Shown: positions 8,409-18,440, counted from the stretch's first letter. The stretch is DNA of 64,000 bases from Palsa-504 sp963819785 (GCA_963819785.1 CAWFXW010000028.1:186001-250000), one strand, 5' to 3'. Program-made: numbers and translations. Notes: generated by a model not told the origin, from the sequence alone.

Positions 8409-9371
8409 GTGCTTACATGGAACATGACGCTCGATCCAGTCGGCCGGCCCGCCTCTGCGGACCGCTCCCCGGTGCCTCGTCGCCGACGGCGTCGCATTCC
8501 CGGGGGCATCTACCTCGCCCTTGTTCCGACGCTTGGGCTCATTGGCTTCTTCGGCTACTACCCCGACATCAACGGGCTGATCCACTCCCTGACGAACTGG
8601 GAGCCAGGCTTCAGCTCCCCCTTCGTCGGACTGGGCAACTACCGCACCATGTGGCACGACAGCCTGTGGTGGGAGTCGTTCGTCCACCTCGGGATAATCT
8701 TCGTCGTGGCCGTGACGGCGATGTGGGTGATCCCGCTCGCCGCGGCGGAGCTGCTGATCACCCTCTCGCGGCCGCGCTGGCGCCTGTTCTTCCGCTACCT
8801 GCTGATCGTCCCGCTCGCCTTCTCCCCGGTGATCCAGGTCCTCACCTGGCAGTTCATCTACGATCCCAACGTCGGGGTGCTGAATGACTTCCTCGGCAAG
8901 GTCGGTCTCTCGGTGCTCGAGAACAACTGGCTCGGCGACCCGAACACCGCCCTGTGGGCGCTGATCTTGATCAACTTCCCGTGGGTGGCCGGCCTGCCGT
9001 TCCTCATCTTCAGTATCGGCCTCCAGAACATACCCGGCGAGATCTTCGACGCGGCGGCGATCGACGGGGCAGGGCGCTGGAAGCGGTTCCTCGCCATCGA
9101 CCTGCCGCTGTTGCTCCGTCAGGTCAAGCTGCTGTTCTTTCTCGCCATCGTCTTCGTGTTGCAGTACGGGTTCGCCCCCTACATCGCCACTCAAGGCGGG
9201 CCAGACAACGCCACGACGGTTCCGGTTCTGAGGATCGTGGGGGTTGCCTTCGACGCCGGCGAGTGGGGCTACGCCGCGGCACTGTCCACGACGCTTCTCC
9301 TCATCATGATGCTCATGAGCGGGCTGACGCTGCTTGCCGGGCGCCGCCGCGCGCCGGGAGGTGCACGCTGA
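8409..9371 (+). CDS. Carbohydrate ABC transporter permease (MalF-type)
   Basis: A 320-residue inner-membrane permease with about six hydrophobic segments. The cytoplasmic EAA loop, which docks the ATPase, reads IFDAAAIDGAGRWKRF (about residues 215-230). The N-terminus carries a basic stretch RRRRRR before the first helix. The start is GTG at 8409 or ATG at 8424; neither has a strong ribosome site. The stop overlaps the ATG of the second permease (TGATG), so the two subunits are translationally coupled. No ATPase gene is in the cluster, as is common for sugar importers that share an MsiK-type ATPase. Confidence 0.87.
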   Translation: MLTWNMTLDPVGRPASADRSPVPRRRRRRIPGGIYLALVPTLGLIGFFGYYPDINGLIHSLTNWEPGFSSPFVGLGNYRTMWHDSLWWESFVHLGIIFVVAVTAMWVIPLAAAELLITLSRPRWRLFFRYLLIVPLAFSPVIQVLTWQFIYDPNVGVLNDFLGKVGLSVLENNWLGDPNTALWALILINFPWVAGLPFLIFSIGLQNIPGEIFDAAAIDGAGRWKRFLAIDLPLLLRQVKLLFFLAIVFVLQYGFAPYIATQGGPDNATTVPVLRIVGVAFDAGEWGYAAALSTTLLLIMMLMSGLTLLAGRRRAPGGAR

Positions 9372-10240
9372 TGGCCGGCGCACCCACGCTGCCAGCACGA
9401 GTGCGGGCACGTCCCATCACGCCCAGACGGCTGACGGACCTCGCCGCCGCCGCGGTCTTGTCGTGCCTCGCCTTTGTCGGGCTGTTCCCCTACCTGTACA
9501 TGCTCGAGACGGCAGTCAAGTCGGACTCGCAGTTCAACAGCAACGAGGCAGCACCCACCTGGCCGCCGCACTTCGGCAACTTCGCCACCGCCTGGCGCGA
9601 GGTAGCTCCCTACCTCCTTTCCTCGATCATCGTCGCCGCCTGCGTCATGTTCGGCTGCATTCTGCTCGGCTCGGTCAGCGGCTTCGTGCTCGCGCGCTAC
9701 CGCTTTCCGGGCCGGAACTTCTTTTTCGGCCTCATCGCCCTGCTGCTCATGGTTCCGAACACGGCCAGCCTCATCCCGCTCTTCGTGCTGATGCGAGATC
9801 TCGGTCTGCTCAACTCCTACCCCGACCTGATCATCCCGCAGCTCACCATCCAGACGGTCTTCTCCGTGGTGCTCATGAAGACATATATCGAGCATCTGCC
9901 CGAGGAGTTGTTCGACGCCGCCCAGATCGATGGCGCTTCGCCGGCGCGGACCTACTGGTCGATCACCCTGCCGCTGGCGCGACCGATCATCGGAACCGTC
10001 GCCCTGTTCAGCGTGATATCGGTGTGGAGCGATTACTTCTGGCCCGAGCTCACCATCGTCACGAACTCGCTGCGTACGGTGCCGGTCGGCGTCCAGTTCT
10101 TCCAGGGTCAGCTCACCACGTCCTACGGCCCGCTCTTTGCTGGCTATCTCATCGCGAGCCTGCCGCTGCTCATCCTGTTCGTGGCGCTCGCCAAGAATTT
10201 CCTGGCCGGCATCGAGGGCGGCCTGGCGCTGGACCGCTGA
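9371..10240 (+). CDS. Carbohydrate ABC transporter permease (MalG-type)
   Basis: A 289-residue partner permease. It has the MalG-type EAA loop LFDAAQIDGASPARTYWSI about 100 residues from the end, an N-terminal helix (LSCLAFVGLFPYLYML) and a characteristic large loop (WPPHFGNFATAW). Its ATG overlaps the stop of the first permease. The solute-binding protein gene follows after two small hairpins. The encoded importer is likely for a sugar or sugar derivative; specificity cannot be read. Confidence 0.88.
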   Translation: MAGAPTLPARVRARPITPRRLTDLAAAAVLSCLAFVGLFPYLYMLETAVKSDSQFNSNEAAPTWPPHFGNFATAWREVAPYLLSSIIVAACVMFGCILLGSVSGFVLARYRFPGRNFFFGLIALLLMVPNTASLIPLFVLMRDLGLLNSYPDLIIPQLTIQTVFSVVLMKTYIEHLPEELFDAAQIDGASPARTYWSITLPLARPIIGTVALFSVISVWSDYFWPELTIVTNSLRTVPVGVQFFQGQLTTSYGPLFAGYLIASLPLLILFVALAKNFLAGIEGGLALDR

Positions 10241-10261
10241 CCAGTCCGGGACAGCAAGGGG

Positions 10262-10307
10262 CCCGAGCCGCCCCTGCTCGGGATCGACCACCCGGCAGGC
10301 ACCGGGT
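10262..10307 (+). terminator. Two short hairpins between permease and binding-protein genes
   Basis: CCCGAG (10262-10267) pairs with CTCGGG (10277-10282), and ACCCGG (10290-10295) pairs with CCGGGT (10302-10307). Neither is followed by a T-run. They may attenuate transcription or protect mRNA ends between importer genes rather than terminate. Confidence 0.35.
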
Positions 10308-10333
10308 AGTGTCAACGAGCATAGGGAGTACCG

Positions 10334-11825
10334 ATGAGGCTACGGACAGCCAGAGCGCGCCTTGTCAGCCTGCTGTCACTCGGAGCCCTGGCGCCGGGGA
10401 TCCTCGCCGCCTGTACCGCCCCGGCGGTATCTGGCCACTTCATCGGAGGCGTGGCCGGTACCACGATTACCCTCGAGGGGCCCAACCAATGGACCCAGAG
10501 CGGAAGCAGCTTCGGACGCCCGTGGGACCAGCTCGTCGCCGAGTTCAAGAAGGTGACGGGCGTGACCGTGAACACCGACGTGCTGCCGCTCGCCACGTTC
10601 TCCAGCGTCGAGTCGGCTCAGCTGGCCGCCGGCATCGCTCCGGACCTGGTCTTCAACCAGGCGACCTACCAGCCCAACATGGTCGTCCCGCTCAACAAGT
10701 ACCTGAGCCAGGCCAATCCGTTCGTCGCCGGCGGCAAAAGCTGGCTCTCGGAGTTCGACCAGTCGGCCTTCTCGGCGAAGGTCTCAGGGACGCTCGACTC
10801 CAGGGGGAACTTCGACTGGGTGCCATTCAATCTCGCCGGCATTGCCATGTACTACAACAAGAGCGCCTTCAGGCGGGCCGGGATCACCGCGCCGATCAGC
10901 ACCTTCTCGCAGCTGATCGGCGACTGCGGGGCACTGGCGAAGGCTGGGTACACGCCGATGGCGATGGACAACTCCGTGATCGGAACGTACTTTCCCTACC
11001 GGCCGATCCTCGATCAGCTAATGCAGAAGCAGTTCAATGAGCTGAACCATTTCACTGTCGCCGGTGCGCCAGGCCAGGCCCCGGAGCTCACCACCAAGGA
11101 CGTGGTTCTGGGGGATCGCCACCGGGAAGTTCTCGGCCGGTGACCCCTACGTCAAGGAGAGCATGGTGCTGTTGAAGCAGCTGTTCGACAGCTGCGCGAC
11201 CAAGAACTGGTCGGGCATCACCGGCCTGTCCGGCGACGGAGTCGGGCTTCCTCAGTTCGAGTCGGGCCGGGCGGCGATGACCTTTGCCGTCGACTTCGGT
11301 TACGGGACGATCGCGGCGAGCGCGCACTTCCCGATCGGGAGCATGCCCTTCCCCGAGATCACCACGGCGACCACGACGCTGTCGGCTAACGTCCCCGCGC
11401 GCTCAGGCAACGCCGCCGGCGGCACGAGCTACATGATCCCGGCCCACACGAGCGGGAATGCGCTCAAGGCATCACTACTCTTCCTCCAGTTCATGAGCGC
11501 CCCGCAGTACATCACGAACTGGCTGGCCGAGACCGGCGGCATCCCCGCGATCCAGGGCATCACCCCACCAGCGTCCACGGCGGCCTACTTCGAGGGCGCA
11601 TGGGGCAAGCCGGAGATCATAAACGCGTTCACATGCTGCGGTTACGACATCGCCCCGGGAGTGCTCTTCAGCGAGGCCTACGACGGCTACCTCCTCGGCT
11701 CCAAGACGCTCGGCCAGCAGGTGACCTACTTGGAGGGCCTCTTCCAGCAAGGCGCGGCTTACCTTGTCCACAGTGACGGCTGGACCGGCCAGCCCTGGGC
11801 GTCGTCGCTCCCCGGCTCGTCGTAG
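10334..11825 (+). pseudogene. Extracellular solute-binding lipoprotein, frameshifted
   Basis: Binding protein of the sugar ABC importer, interrupted by one frameshift. The start ATG 10334 has AGGGAG five bases upstream. The N-terminus is a lipoprotein signal with lipobox LAAC (Cys about residue 27). Frame one runs to 11143, but similarity to the binding-protein fold switches to another frame at the G-run 11110-11114: removing one G gives VVLGIATGKFSAGDPY and continues to 11825. The combined product of about 496 residues has normal family length and typical segments (YYNKSAFRRAGI, ESGRAAM, ASLLFLQFMSAPQY). Intact permeases upstream suggest either a very recent mutation or a base-calling error in the homopolymer. 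Confidence 0.8.
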
Positions 11826-11903
11826 CCAAACGTGGGCGAAAACGCGCAGACGGAGCGCGGCGACAACTGCACAATCGTGCTCATCGGGTCAACGGCCACC
11901 GCT

Positions 11904-11946
11904 GGTCGCGGTGGTCGAGTGGTCGCGGTGGTCGAGTGGTCGCGGT
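11904..11946. repeat. 17-bp tandem repeat (2.5 copies)
   Basis: GGTCGCGGTGGTCGAGT occurs at 11904-11920 and 11921-11937, then GGTCGCGGT at 11938-11946. It lies between two convergent genes; no function is evident. Confidence 0.7.
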
Positions 11947-12010
11947 AGACGTGCGCATCGGCGCCGGCGCCGGCTGCCTTGCCATTGCCGTAACTCTGTT
12001 CGGGCTGGCT

Positions 12011-12688
12011 TCAGTCTGGCTTGCGGCCGGGAGTGATGAGGCCGGTTTCGTAGGCGATGATGACGAGCTGGGCCCGGTCTCGGGCGTTGAGTTTCATCAT
12101 GGTCCGGTTTACATGGGTCTTGGCGGTCGCTGGGCTGATGACCAGGCGTTCAGCAATGTCGTCGTTGGACAGGCCGGACGCGACGAGGGTGAGGATCTCA
12201 CGCTCGCGGGGCGTGAGACCGGCCAGCGCCGCAGGTGCGCGGGCCACTGCGATGCTGGGCTGGGCGAGGACCCGGCCGATCAGGGCCCGGGTCGCGGTGG
12301 GTGAGAGCAGTGAGTCGCCGGCGGCCACGCTGCGGATGGCGTCGAGGAGGATCTGCGGTTCGACGCCCTTGCCGAGGTAGCCGCTGGCTCCGGCGCGGAG
12401 GGCGTCGAGGATGAGCTCGTCGGTCTCGAACGTCGTGAGCATGATGATCTTGACGTCGCAGAGGTCGTCGGCTGCGCTGATGTCGCGGGTGGCCTGGATA
12501 CCGTCCACCTCGGGCATCCTGATATCCATCAAGACCACATCCGCTCGTTCGCTGCGGGTCAGCGCCACCGCCTCACGCCCGTTAGCGGCCTCGCCCGCGA
12601 CGTCCATGTCGGGCACGGAGTCGATGAGCAGCCGGAAGGTGGCACGCAGCAACGCCTGATCATCGGCGAGCAGGACACGGATCGTCAC
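12011..12688 (-). CDS. NarL/LuxR-family response regulator
   Basis: A 225-residue response regulator. The receiver domain has the acidic pair Asp9/Asp10, the phospho-acceptor Asp55 in VVLMDIRMPE, and the conserved switch Thr and Lys (LTTFE and YLGKG). The C-terminal LuxR helix-turn-helix reads LTPREREILTLVASGLSN and TAKTHVNRTMMKL. The GTG start at 12688 overlaps the TGA of the histidine kinase by four bases, so the pair is co-translated and almost certainly cognate. Confidence 0.92.
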   Translation of the reverse strand: MTIRVLLADDQALLRATFRLLIDSVPDMDVAGEAANGREAVALTRSERADVVLMDIRMPEVDGIQATRDISAADDLCDVKIIMLTTFETDELILDALRAGASGYLGKGVEPQILLDAIRSVAAGDSLLSPTATRALIGRVLAQPSIAVARAPAALAGLTPREREILTLVASGLSNDDIAERLVISPATAKTHVNRTMMKLNARDRAQLVIIAYETGLITPGRKPD

Positions 12689-13944
12689 GACGTCACCGGC
12701 TTATCGCTCCGCTGGGGATCACGGACCGCTGCGGCGGATTCCGCAGGGCCAATTGCAGCGGCGGTCAGTACGGGCAGCGTCGCCATCACGCGGTAGCCGC
12801 CCGCTGCGACGGTATCGGCACTGACCGTGCCGCCGGCCGCCGCCGCCCGTTCCCGCATCCCGATCAGCCCGTGGCCGGTGCCTTCGCTCACGAGTCCCTG
12901 CGGTGCGGCGGCTGGTCCGGTATTGCTCACGGTGAGCTGAACCGATGAGGCGGACCAGTCGATGCCGAGGCGGACGTCGCTGCCGGGAGCATGCTTGGTG
13001 GCGTTGGTGAGGGCCTCCTGCACGATCCGGTAGAACGCGAGGTCGGCCGGCCCGCTCAGAGCGCCGGGTTCACCGTGGACTGCGACTGTGAGCCGCAGGC
13101 CGGCGTTGGTGAAGCTGTCCAGGAGCCGGCCGAGGTGCTCGATCGTCGGAGCGGGGGCGCGAGGGTCGCCCGGTGCGGTGTCGCCTTCCATGCGCAGTAG
13201 CCCAAGGGTTGCCCGCAGCTCGTCGAGTGCGGCCCGGGTGTTGGCGGCGATACCGGCGAGCGCGGTGTCGGCGGCGTGCGGGTCAGTGCGGAGCAGGTAC
13301 TGGGCGACACCGGCCTGGGCGTTGACGACGGCGATGTGGTGGGCGAGGACGTCGTGCAGTTCGTGGGCGATGCGGATGCGTTCGGCCGTGACCTGGCGGT
13401 CGGCTTCGGCCTGCCGGCTGCGCTCGGCGGCCTCGGCGCGCTGTTCGGCGGCGGCGATCCGTTCGCGCCGTTCCCGGATGAAAAGGCCCAGCGCGGTGGG
13501 AACCAGGGCCCAGTTGAGATACAGCAGATCCGGTTCGGCGTGCGGGTAGCTCACCAGCGCCGCGGTGAACTGGGTAACGCCTGCTGCTGCCGCCGCGGTC
13601 CAGGCCACCCGGGCCGGGTAGCGGGTGGCGACTGTGTAGAGGGCGAGCATGGTTGCCGCAGGCAGCGTAGCCGTCGCCGGGTGCGCGTGGCCGGCCAGGA
13701 CGATGTGCGCCGTGTCGGTGGTGAGCACAGCCGCGAGGACCGGCAGCGGCCAGGATGCCCGTACGGTCAGCGGCAGCCACGAGGCCACGACCACGACGGC
13801 GGCCCAGCCGGCCGGCAACTGCCAGCTGTCGCCGGCCACGCCGGTCGACAGCATGATCACCAGGGCGGCGGCCGTAAGTAGCCAGTCGGGGCGGCTGAGG
13901 TAACGCCGCAGCCGCGCGGCCCCAGTCATCGCGAACCGTGTCAT
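12685..13944 (-). CDS. Sensor histidine kinase (HisKA_3 type)
   Basis: A 419-residue membrane kinase paired with the NarL regulator. The N-terminal ~160 residues hold several hydrophobic helices with short loops (an intramembrane sensor), followed by a coiled coil (RERIAAAEQRAEAAERS). The dimerisation box RIAHELHDVLAHHIAVV carries the phosphorylated His, and the ATPase domain has FYRIVQEALTNATKHA and GTGHGLIGMRERA. GGAGG lies seven bases before the ATG. It sits next to an MMPL transporter in the same direction, so drug or lipid stress at the membrane is a plausible cue (inference). Confidence 0.92.
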   Translation of the reverse strand: MTRFAMTGAARLRRYLSRPDWLLTAAALVIMLSTGVAGDSWQLPAGWAAVVVVASWLPLTVRASWPLPVLAAVLTTDTAHIVLAGHAHPATATLPAATMLALYTVATRYPARVAWTAAAAAGVTQFTAALVSYPHAEPDLLYLNWALVPTALGLFIRERRERIAAAEQRAEAAERSRQAEADRQVTAERIRIAHELHDVLAHHIAVVNAQAGVAQYLLRTDPHAADTALAGIAANTRAALDELRATLGLLRMEGDTAPGDPRAPAPTIEHLGRLLDSFTNAGLRLTVAVHGEPGALSGPADLAFYRIVQEALTNATKHAPGSDVRLGIDWSASSVQLTVSNTGPAAAPQGLVSEGTGHGLIGMRERAAAAGGTVSADTVAAGGYRVMATLPVLTAAAIGPAESAAAVRDPQRSDKPVTS

Positions 13945-14029
13945 GGCGTACCTCCGTCTCGTGTCGTCGTGGCCCGACCGGGGGCAGCGGCTAGGCTGCC
14001 CCCGTTCAACTATCCTCGCTGGTGGCCGG

Positions 14030-16238
14030 TCACGGTGCGTCGACGGTCGCGGGTGTCCCGTGCTGGTGGGCAGTCTGCGGGTGGCTGTCGGTGTCCGGGT
14101 TCTCCACCGACACGTGCGGCAGGGCCCGGTCGAGCCAGGACGGGATCGCCCAGTTCCGCCGCCCGATCAGGTGCATCAGCGCGGGGATCACGGTCATCCG
14201 CAGGAGGAAGGCGTCGGCGAGGACGGCGACCGCCAGCCCTACTCCGAACTCCGAGATGGTCCGCACCCCGGCGAGGCCGAACGCGGCGAAGACGCAGGCC
14301 ATGATCGCGGCAGCGGTGACGATCACTCCGCCGGTGTCGGCCGCCCCGGAGGTGACGGCGCGCCGGTTGTCCCCGGTCTGGGTCCAGCGCTCATGCATCC
14401 GGCTGACCAGGAAGACGTGGTAGTCCATGGACAGGCCGAACACCACGCCGACGATGAGGATGGCGACGATGTATTCCAGCGGGGCCGGACCGCCGATGCC
14501 GAACAGCGGCTGCCCCCAGCCCCACTGGAACAGCGCGACGGTCGAGCCGAGCGCGACCGCGATCGTGAGCAGGTTGCCGATGGCCCCGATGGCGGGAACA
14601 AGCAGGCTGCGGAACGCCAGGGTGAGGAGCAGGAAGCCGAGCACCGCGATGATGGCCAGGAACAGCGGCAGCTTGCTGGTCAGTGCGCTGGCGAAGTCGA
14701 TATTGGTGGCGGTCGTTCCGCCGACATAGACGCGCAGGTCCGTCCCTGCCTCGGCCCGCGGGACGATGCCGGAGCGCAGCGTGCGGACGAGATCACTGGT
14801 CGCCTGGTCCTGCGAGGCCGTGGCGGGGATGACCTGGATCATGGACAGGCTGCCGCCGGATACCGCTGTCGGCGCGCCGGCTGAAGCGACGCCCTTCACC
14901 TCAGGCAGCTCGCCTGGTGAGCGTGGCCCACGCAGCCCGGGCCTGGCTGTCCGGGGTCTGGGCGACTAGCAGCAGCTGGGCGTCGAAGCCCTTGCCGAAC
15001 GCATCCGCCATCGTGTCGTAGAAGCTGCGGGCACTGGTTCCGGCCGGGGCGCTGCTGGCGTCCGCGGCGCCGAGCCGTATCGCCAGGGCCGGCGCCGCCA
15101 GCCCGGCGAGCACCGCGACGGCCAGCACTCCGGCCATGACAGGCCGGCGTTCGACCAGCCGCGCCCACCGTGCCCAGACGCCAGGGCGGGCAGGCACGGC
15201 ATCCGCCGCACGGCCGGCACCGGCCAGGGCAAGCGAACCGGAGGCGGCACGCTCGGATTTGCGCAGCACACGTCGTCCCATCGTGGCCAGCAGTGCCGGG
15301 AGCAGGGTAACCGCGGCCATGACGGTCAGGAGTACGGTCACCGCGGCGGCCACGCCCAGCCCGGTCAGGAAGCCGACGTTGAGGATGACCAGGCCCAGCA
15401 GCGCGACGACGACCGTGCCGCCCGCGAAGAGCACGGCCCGCCCGGAGGTGTTCAGCGCTGCCGTGATCGCGCTGGGCAGGTCGGCGCCTTGCTGCAGTGC
15501 CTTGCGGTGCCGGTTGACGATGAACAGTGCGTAGTCAATACCGACGCCGAGCCCGATCAGGGCGCCCAGTTCGGGAGCGACGCTGGGAAGTGTGATGATG
15601 TGCGAGAGCAGAATGACCGCGAGGCTGGACAGGCCGACACCGGCTACGCCGGTGATGATGGGCAGCACCGCGGCCCAGACAGACCGGAACACCAGGAGCA
15701 GGATCACCAGGGCAGCAAGGATGCCGATAATCTCGCTGGCCCCGCCGGGGCTGATCTTGGTGAAAGCGGCGCCCCCGACCTGAACGTTCAGCTGGCTGCT
15801 GGCTGCTGCCTTGGCGAGTTTGGCTGCCGCCGCTTCGTGGCTATCGGAAGTGAAGACAACCGTGGCGTACGCGGTGCGCGCGTCAGCGCTGATTTGCTTG
15901 GCGCCGACGGCGGTGAACGGGCTGATCACGGCCTCGACACCGTCGACCTTAGCCATGCTGGCGAGCATCGGCGCGATCCTCGAGCTCGCCGCCGCGGAGA
16001 GCGCGGAACCACTGCGGGTGTGCCACACGATGGTTCCAGTGCTCACCTTGGCGGCGTCGCTGCCAGCCCGGGCCAGCAGGCTGTACGCCGTCGCCGAGTC
16101 GCTGGCCGGCAGCGACGTGGAATCGCTGAAGGCCGACCCTGCCGCCCTCACCACCCCGCCTAGCGCCACGAGCATTATCAGCCAGGAAAGCAGAACCAGG
16201 ATTTTATGGTGTATGCACCATCGTGCGAGTCCGCTCAT
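14030..16238 (-). pseudogene. MMPL-family transporter (RND-type), split by a frameshift
   Basis: Two adjacent frames together make one MMPL transporter of about 735 residues, the normal length. The first frame (16238-14901) gives the N-terminal helix (KILVLLSWLIMLVALGG), the extracytoplasmic loop and a five-helix block with GLGVGIDYALFIVNRHR. It stops at 14901 after TLTRRAA. The other frame continues immediately with ELPEVKGVASAG and carries the second repeat (GLSMDYHVFLVSRMHERW). One extra base near 14911-14918 explains the break. Such proteins export lipids or hydrophobic compounds by proton motive force; both halves keep the Asp-Tyr motif in transmembrane helix 4. A recent mutation or sequencing error is likely because all else is intact. 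Confidence 0.82.
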
Positions 16239-16325
16239 TACAGGAACACCCTTTCGGGAAAAGTCAACGGATTGGTGTTCCCAACTCTCCAGGCAGCGAG
16301 GCCGCCGTGCGTCAACCCAGCGCGG

Positions 16326-17714
16326 TCATTTCGCTGTACCGCGAACGCGGTACGTCAGCCCGTCTGGAATAGCACGGCCCAGGGTCGGCCCTCTGGCCAG
16401 ATCTCGCTTGTCGCCAACGGCAACTTTGATCACCAGTGTGACAGCGTCATCGCTAATGCGCCCGCCGCTGAACGTCAGGGTGGCCAGCTGGACGGCCTCC
16501 GCCATGGCCATCGCGGTCAGGCCCTCCAGCCGGGCGACCAAGCTGTGGAGCCGCTCATCGCCGTACAGGTCATGGTCAAGACCGCCACGGGCCTCGGTGA
16601 CGCCGTCGGAAAACATGATCAGGCTGTCACCTGGCCGCAGTAGCCGCTGCGAGTCATGCAGCTCTGGATTGGCCAGCACCCCGAGCAGGGCTCCCGGCCG
16701 TCCGAACTCATGCACCTGGCCATTCGCGGCCCGTACCAGCGCCAGGGGGTGACCGGCGGAGCTGATCCGCACCATGGCGCCGCCGCGGACCGGTCGCACC
16801 GCGGCGTAGATCGCGGTCAGGAAACGCGGGTCATCGGTGGGCCAATCCAGCAGTACCTGATTCAGGTCAGCCAGGATAAGGCTCGGCCGCGACCGCCTGC
16901 GGGCCACGGCCCGAAGCGCATAGCGGGCCAGCGCGGTGCATTTGGCGGCTGCGACGCCCTTGCCGCACACATCGCCGACCACCACTCCCCAGGTCCCCTG
17001 GGTCGATGGGAACACATCGCAGAAATCTCCGAGAACCTCCGTCCCTGTCCCCCCTGCCGCGTACTGCGCCGCCACTTGCAGGCCCGGGATATCCGGTACC
17101 CGCGGCGGCAGCAGGCTCTCTTCGAGCGTCTGCGCCCGGGCGGCTCGTCCGGCGCTATGGGCCAATGCGGCTCGCAAGGTAACTTCGCTCGAGGTGACCT
17201 GGGCCAGGATCTCCAGGATCGCGACGTCGCTGACACTCCACTGGCGCGGAACCTGGTCGGCCACCCAGAGCACCCCCGCGACATGACCGTCCTTGTCGTG
17301 TACCGGAACCCCCGCCCAGGCAATCATGCTCACCGGACCAGGCAGGTTACCGCTAGTCCTTATGCATCTGCGGGTCCGGGTGTCACCGATGATCAGATTA
17401 TCCTCGGAGCCGAGGACACCCGCGCACAACAATCGTTCAAGCGGGCTCTGCTGACCATCAGTACCCAGGGCGCCGATCATTCCGGAGAGCGAGCGCGTAC
17501 CAGCGAGCATAACGGACGCTCTCGGGGTACTCAGGGCAGCTGCCGCCAGCGCCGCTACCCGACCAAGCGACTCCTCCAGGCCGACAGCCAGCAGATCAGC
17601 CTGTCCAGTCGAGGCCAGCCCGGCCGGTCGGTCCAGGGCTATCGCCGTAGAGTATGTCGATTCGGGATCGGTGCCTGACATTTCCCGTCGCTTTCGCCCA
17701 GTGCCTACTGACAT
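16326..17714 (-). CDS. GAF-SpoIIE (PP2C-type) serine phosphatase, RsbU-like
   Basis: A 462-residue cytoplasmic protein. Residues about 35-190 form a GAF-like sensory domain. Residues about 210-440 form a PP2C/SpoIIE phosphatase with metal-binding GDVCGKGVAAA, the central LIMFSDGVTEAR and the terminal SDDAVTLVIKV. Homologues dephosphorylate anti-anti-sigma factors and thereby release a sigma factor; no partner kinase or STAS gene is visible here. An internal ATG at 17681 is an alternative start. It lies 88 bp upstream of the MMPL transporter in the same orientation. Confidence 0.85.
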   Translation of the reverse strand: MSVGTGRKRREMSGTDPESTYSTAIALDRPAGLASTGQADLLAVGLEESLGRVAALAAAALSTPRASVMLAGTRSLSGMIGALGTDGQQSPLERLLCAGVLGSEDNLIIGDTRTRRCIRTSGNLPGPVSMIAWAGVPVHDKDGHVAGVLWVADQVPRQWSVSDVAILEILAQVTSSEVTLRAALAHSAGRAARAQTLEESLLPPRVPDIPGLQVAAQYAAGGTGTEVLGDFCDVFPSTQGTWGVVVGDVCGKGVAAAKCTALARYALRAVARRRSRPSLILADLNQVLLDWPTDDPRFLTAIYAAVRPVRGGAMVRISSAGHPLALVRAANGQVHEFGRPGALLGVLANPELHDSQRLLRPGDSLIMFSDGVTEARGGLDHDLYGDERLHSLVARLEGLTAMAMAEAVQLATLTFSGGRISDDAVTLVIKVAVGDKRDLARGPTLGRAIPDGLTYRVRGTAK

Positions 17715-17794
17715 TTCATGCCAGTCTGAGGGAGGCGGGGTCTGGACCTCGACGAGCTGAGTCTAACCGCAGGACGGCCGGAAGATATGCCAGA

Positions 17795-17822
17795 TTGACA
17801 GAATTAAGATGACACACATAAA
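17795..17822 (+). promoter_or_regulatory. Sigma-70-like promoter before the toxin gene
   Basis: A consensus -35 TTGACA (17795-17800) is followed after 16 bases by CATAAA (17817-17822). It lies in an unusually AT-rich stretch (about 17780-17880), unlike the rest of the window, upstream of the HigB-like toxin. This suggests imported DNA. Confidence 0.5.
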
Positions 17823-17848
17823 GACCTCAATCTCCACTATTTGCGTAT

Positions 17849-18141
17849 TTGTCATATATTAAAGATAATGCTGATTTATCCCGGATGCCGGACGGCGATC
17901 ACGTCAAGAAACTGCAAGACGCTGATGACGTCTACGAGTTGCGGGTCGCGCTCGATCGCACCACATGGAGGATCAGCTTCTGGAAACCAGGCGGCCGGGT
18001 CATCATCCTTCTGACTGTCTTCCGGAAGACCCCGCGAAGGCACCCAAAGAGCCGATGTGGACCCGCGCCGTCCGGGCGAAGAAGGCCTGCCAGGCGGAAC
18101 ACGACATGACGATCACCCACCACTTCGAAAGGAACGCATGA
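17849..18141 (+). pseudogene. HigB/RelE-like toxin (Gp49-type), frameshifted
   Basis: The first frame has the toxin core: VYELRVALDRTTWRISFW and VIILLTVFRKTP. That is the beta-sheet core of Gp49/HigB-like ribosome-dependent mRNA interferases. After RKTP this frame loses similarity; the frame two bases ahead continues with AKAPKEPMW and RAVRAKKACQAEHD and ends at TGA 18139-18141, as in full-length family members. A one-base deletion near 18030 is implied. The N-terminus is also short. The last bases overlap the start of the next small gene as ATGA, the usual toxin-antitoxin coupling. ATG 17885 is an alternative start. Confidence 0.6.
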
Positions 18142-18287
18142 TGGCTGGGCACAGCCGGAGGACCCTCCAGGCCAGGCGCCTCGCGGAGACCGGCGATGCT
18201 GTCGAGCACCCCGAGTACGAGCGGGCTGGCCGGGACTTGCGACTGGGCGAGGAAGCCGAGCAGGAAGAACACCTGCTGGTGAGCTAA
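18138..18287 (+). CDS. Small partner of the HigB-like toxin (putative antitoxin remnant)
   Basis: A 49-residue ORF whose ATG overlaps the stop of the toxin frame by four bases; AAAGGAA lies upstream. The product is charged and helical (RRTLQARRLAETGD, then an acidic GEEAEQEEHLL tail). It lacks a recognisable HTH, which antitoxins of this class usually have, so it is either a truncated antitoxin or a short unrelated one. The recombinase remnant begins directly after its stop. Confidence 0.4.
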   Translation: MMAGHSRRTLQARRLAETGDAVEHPEYERAGRDLRLGEEAEQEEHLLVS

Positions 18288-18440
18288 GTCATTCGGATTT
18301 CGCTCCCAGACGAGCTGGTTTCACGCTGGTTCTTCGCGAAGAACTGCGTCCTGGGGCACCGGCAGCGGCATGGTCCATCAAACCCTGTTGCTGGCGACCT
18401 GCAGCTGATCCGGGACTGGTTCGGGCGGCCGCTGTGGGAG

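Noticed and set aside
9334..11040. 568-residue frame across the second permease and binding protein
   Set aside because: Out-of-frame shadow of two well-supported genes.
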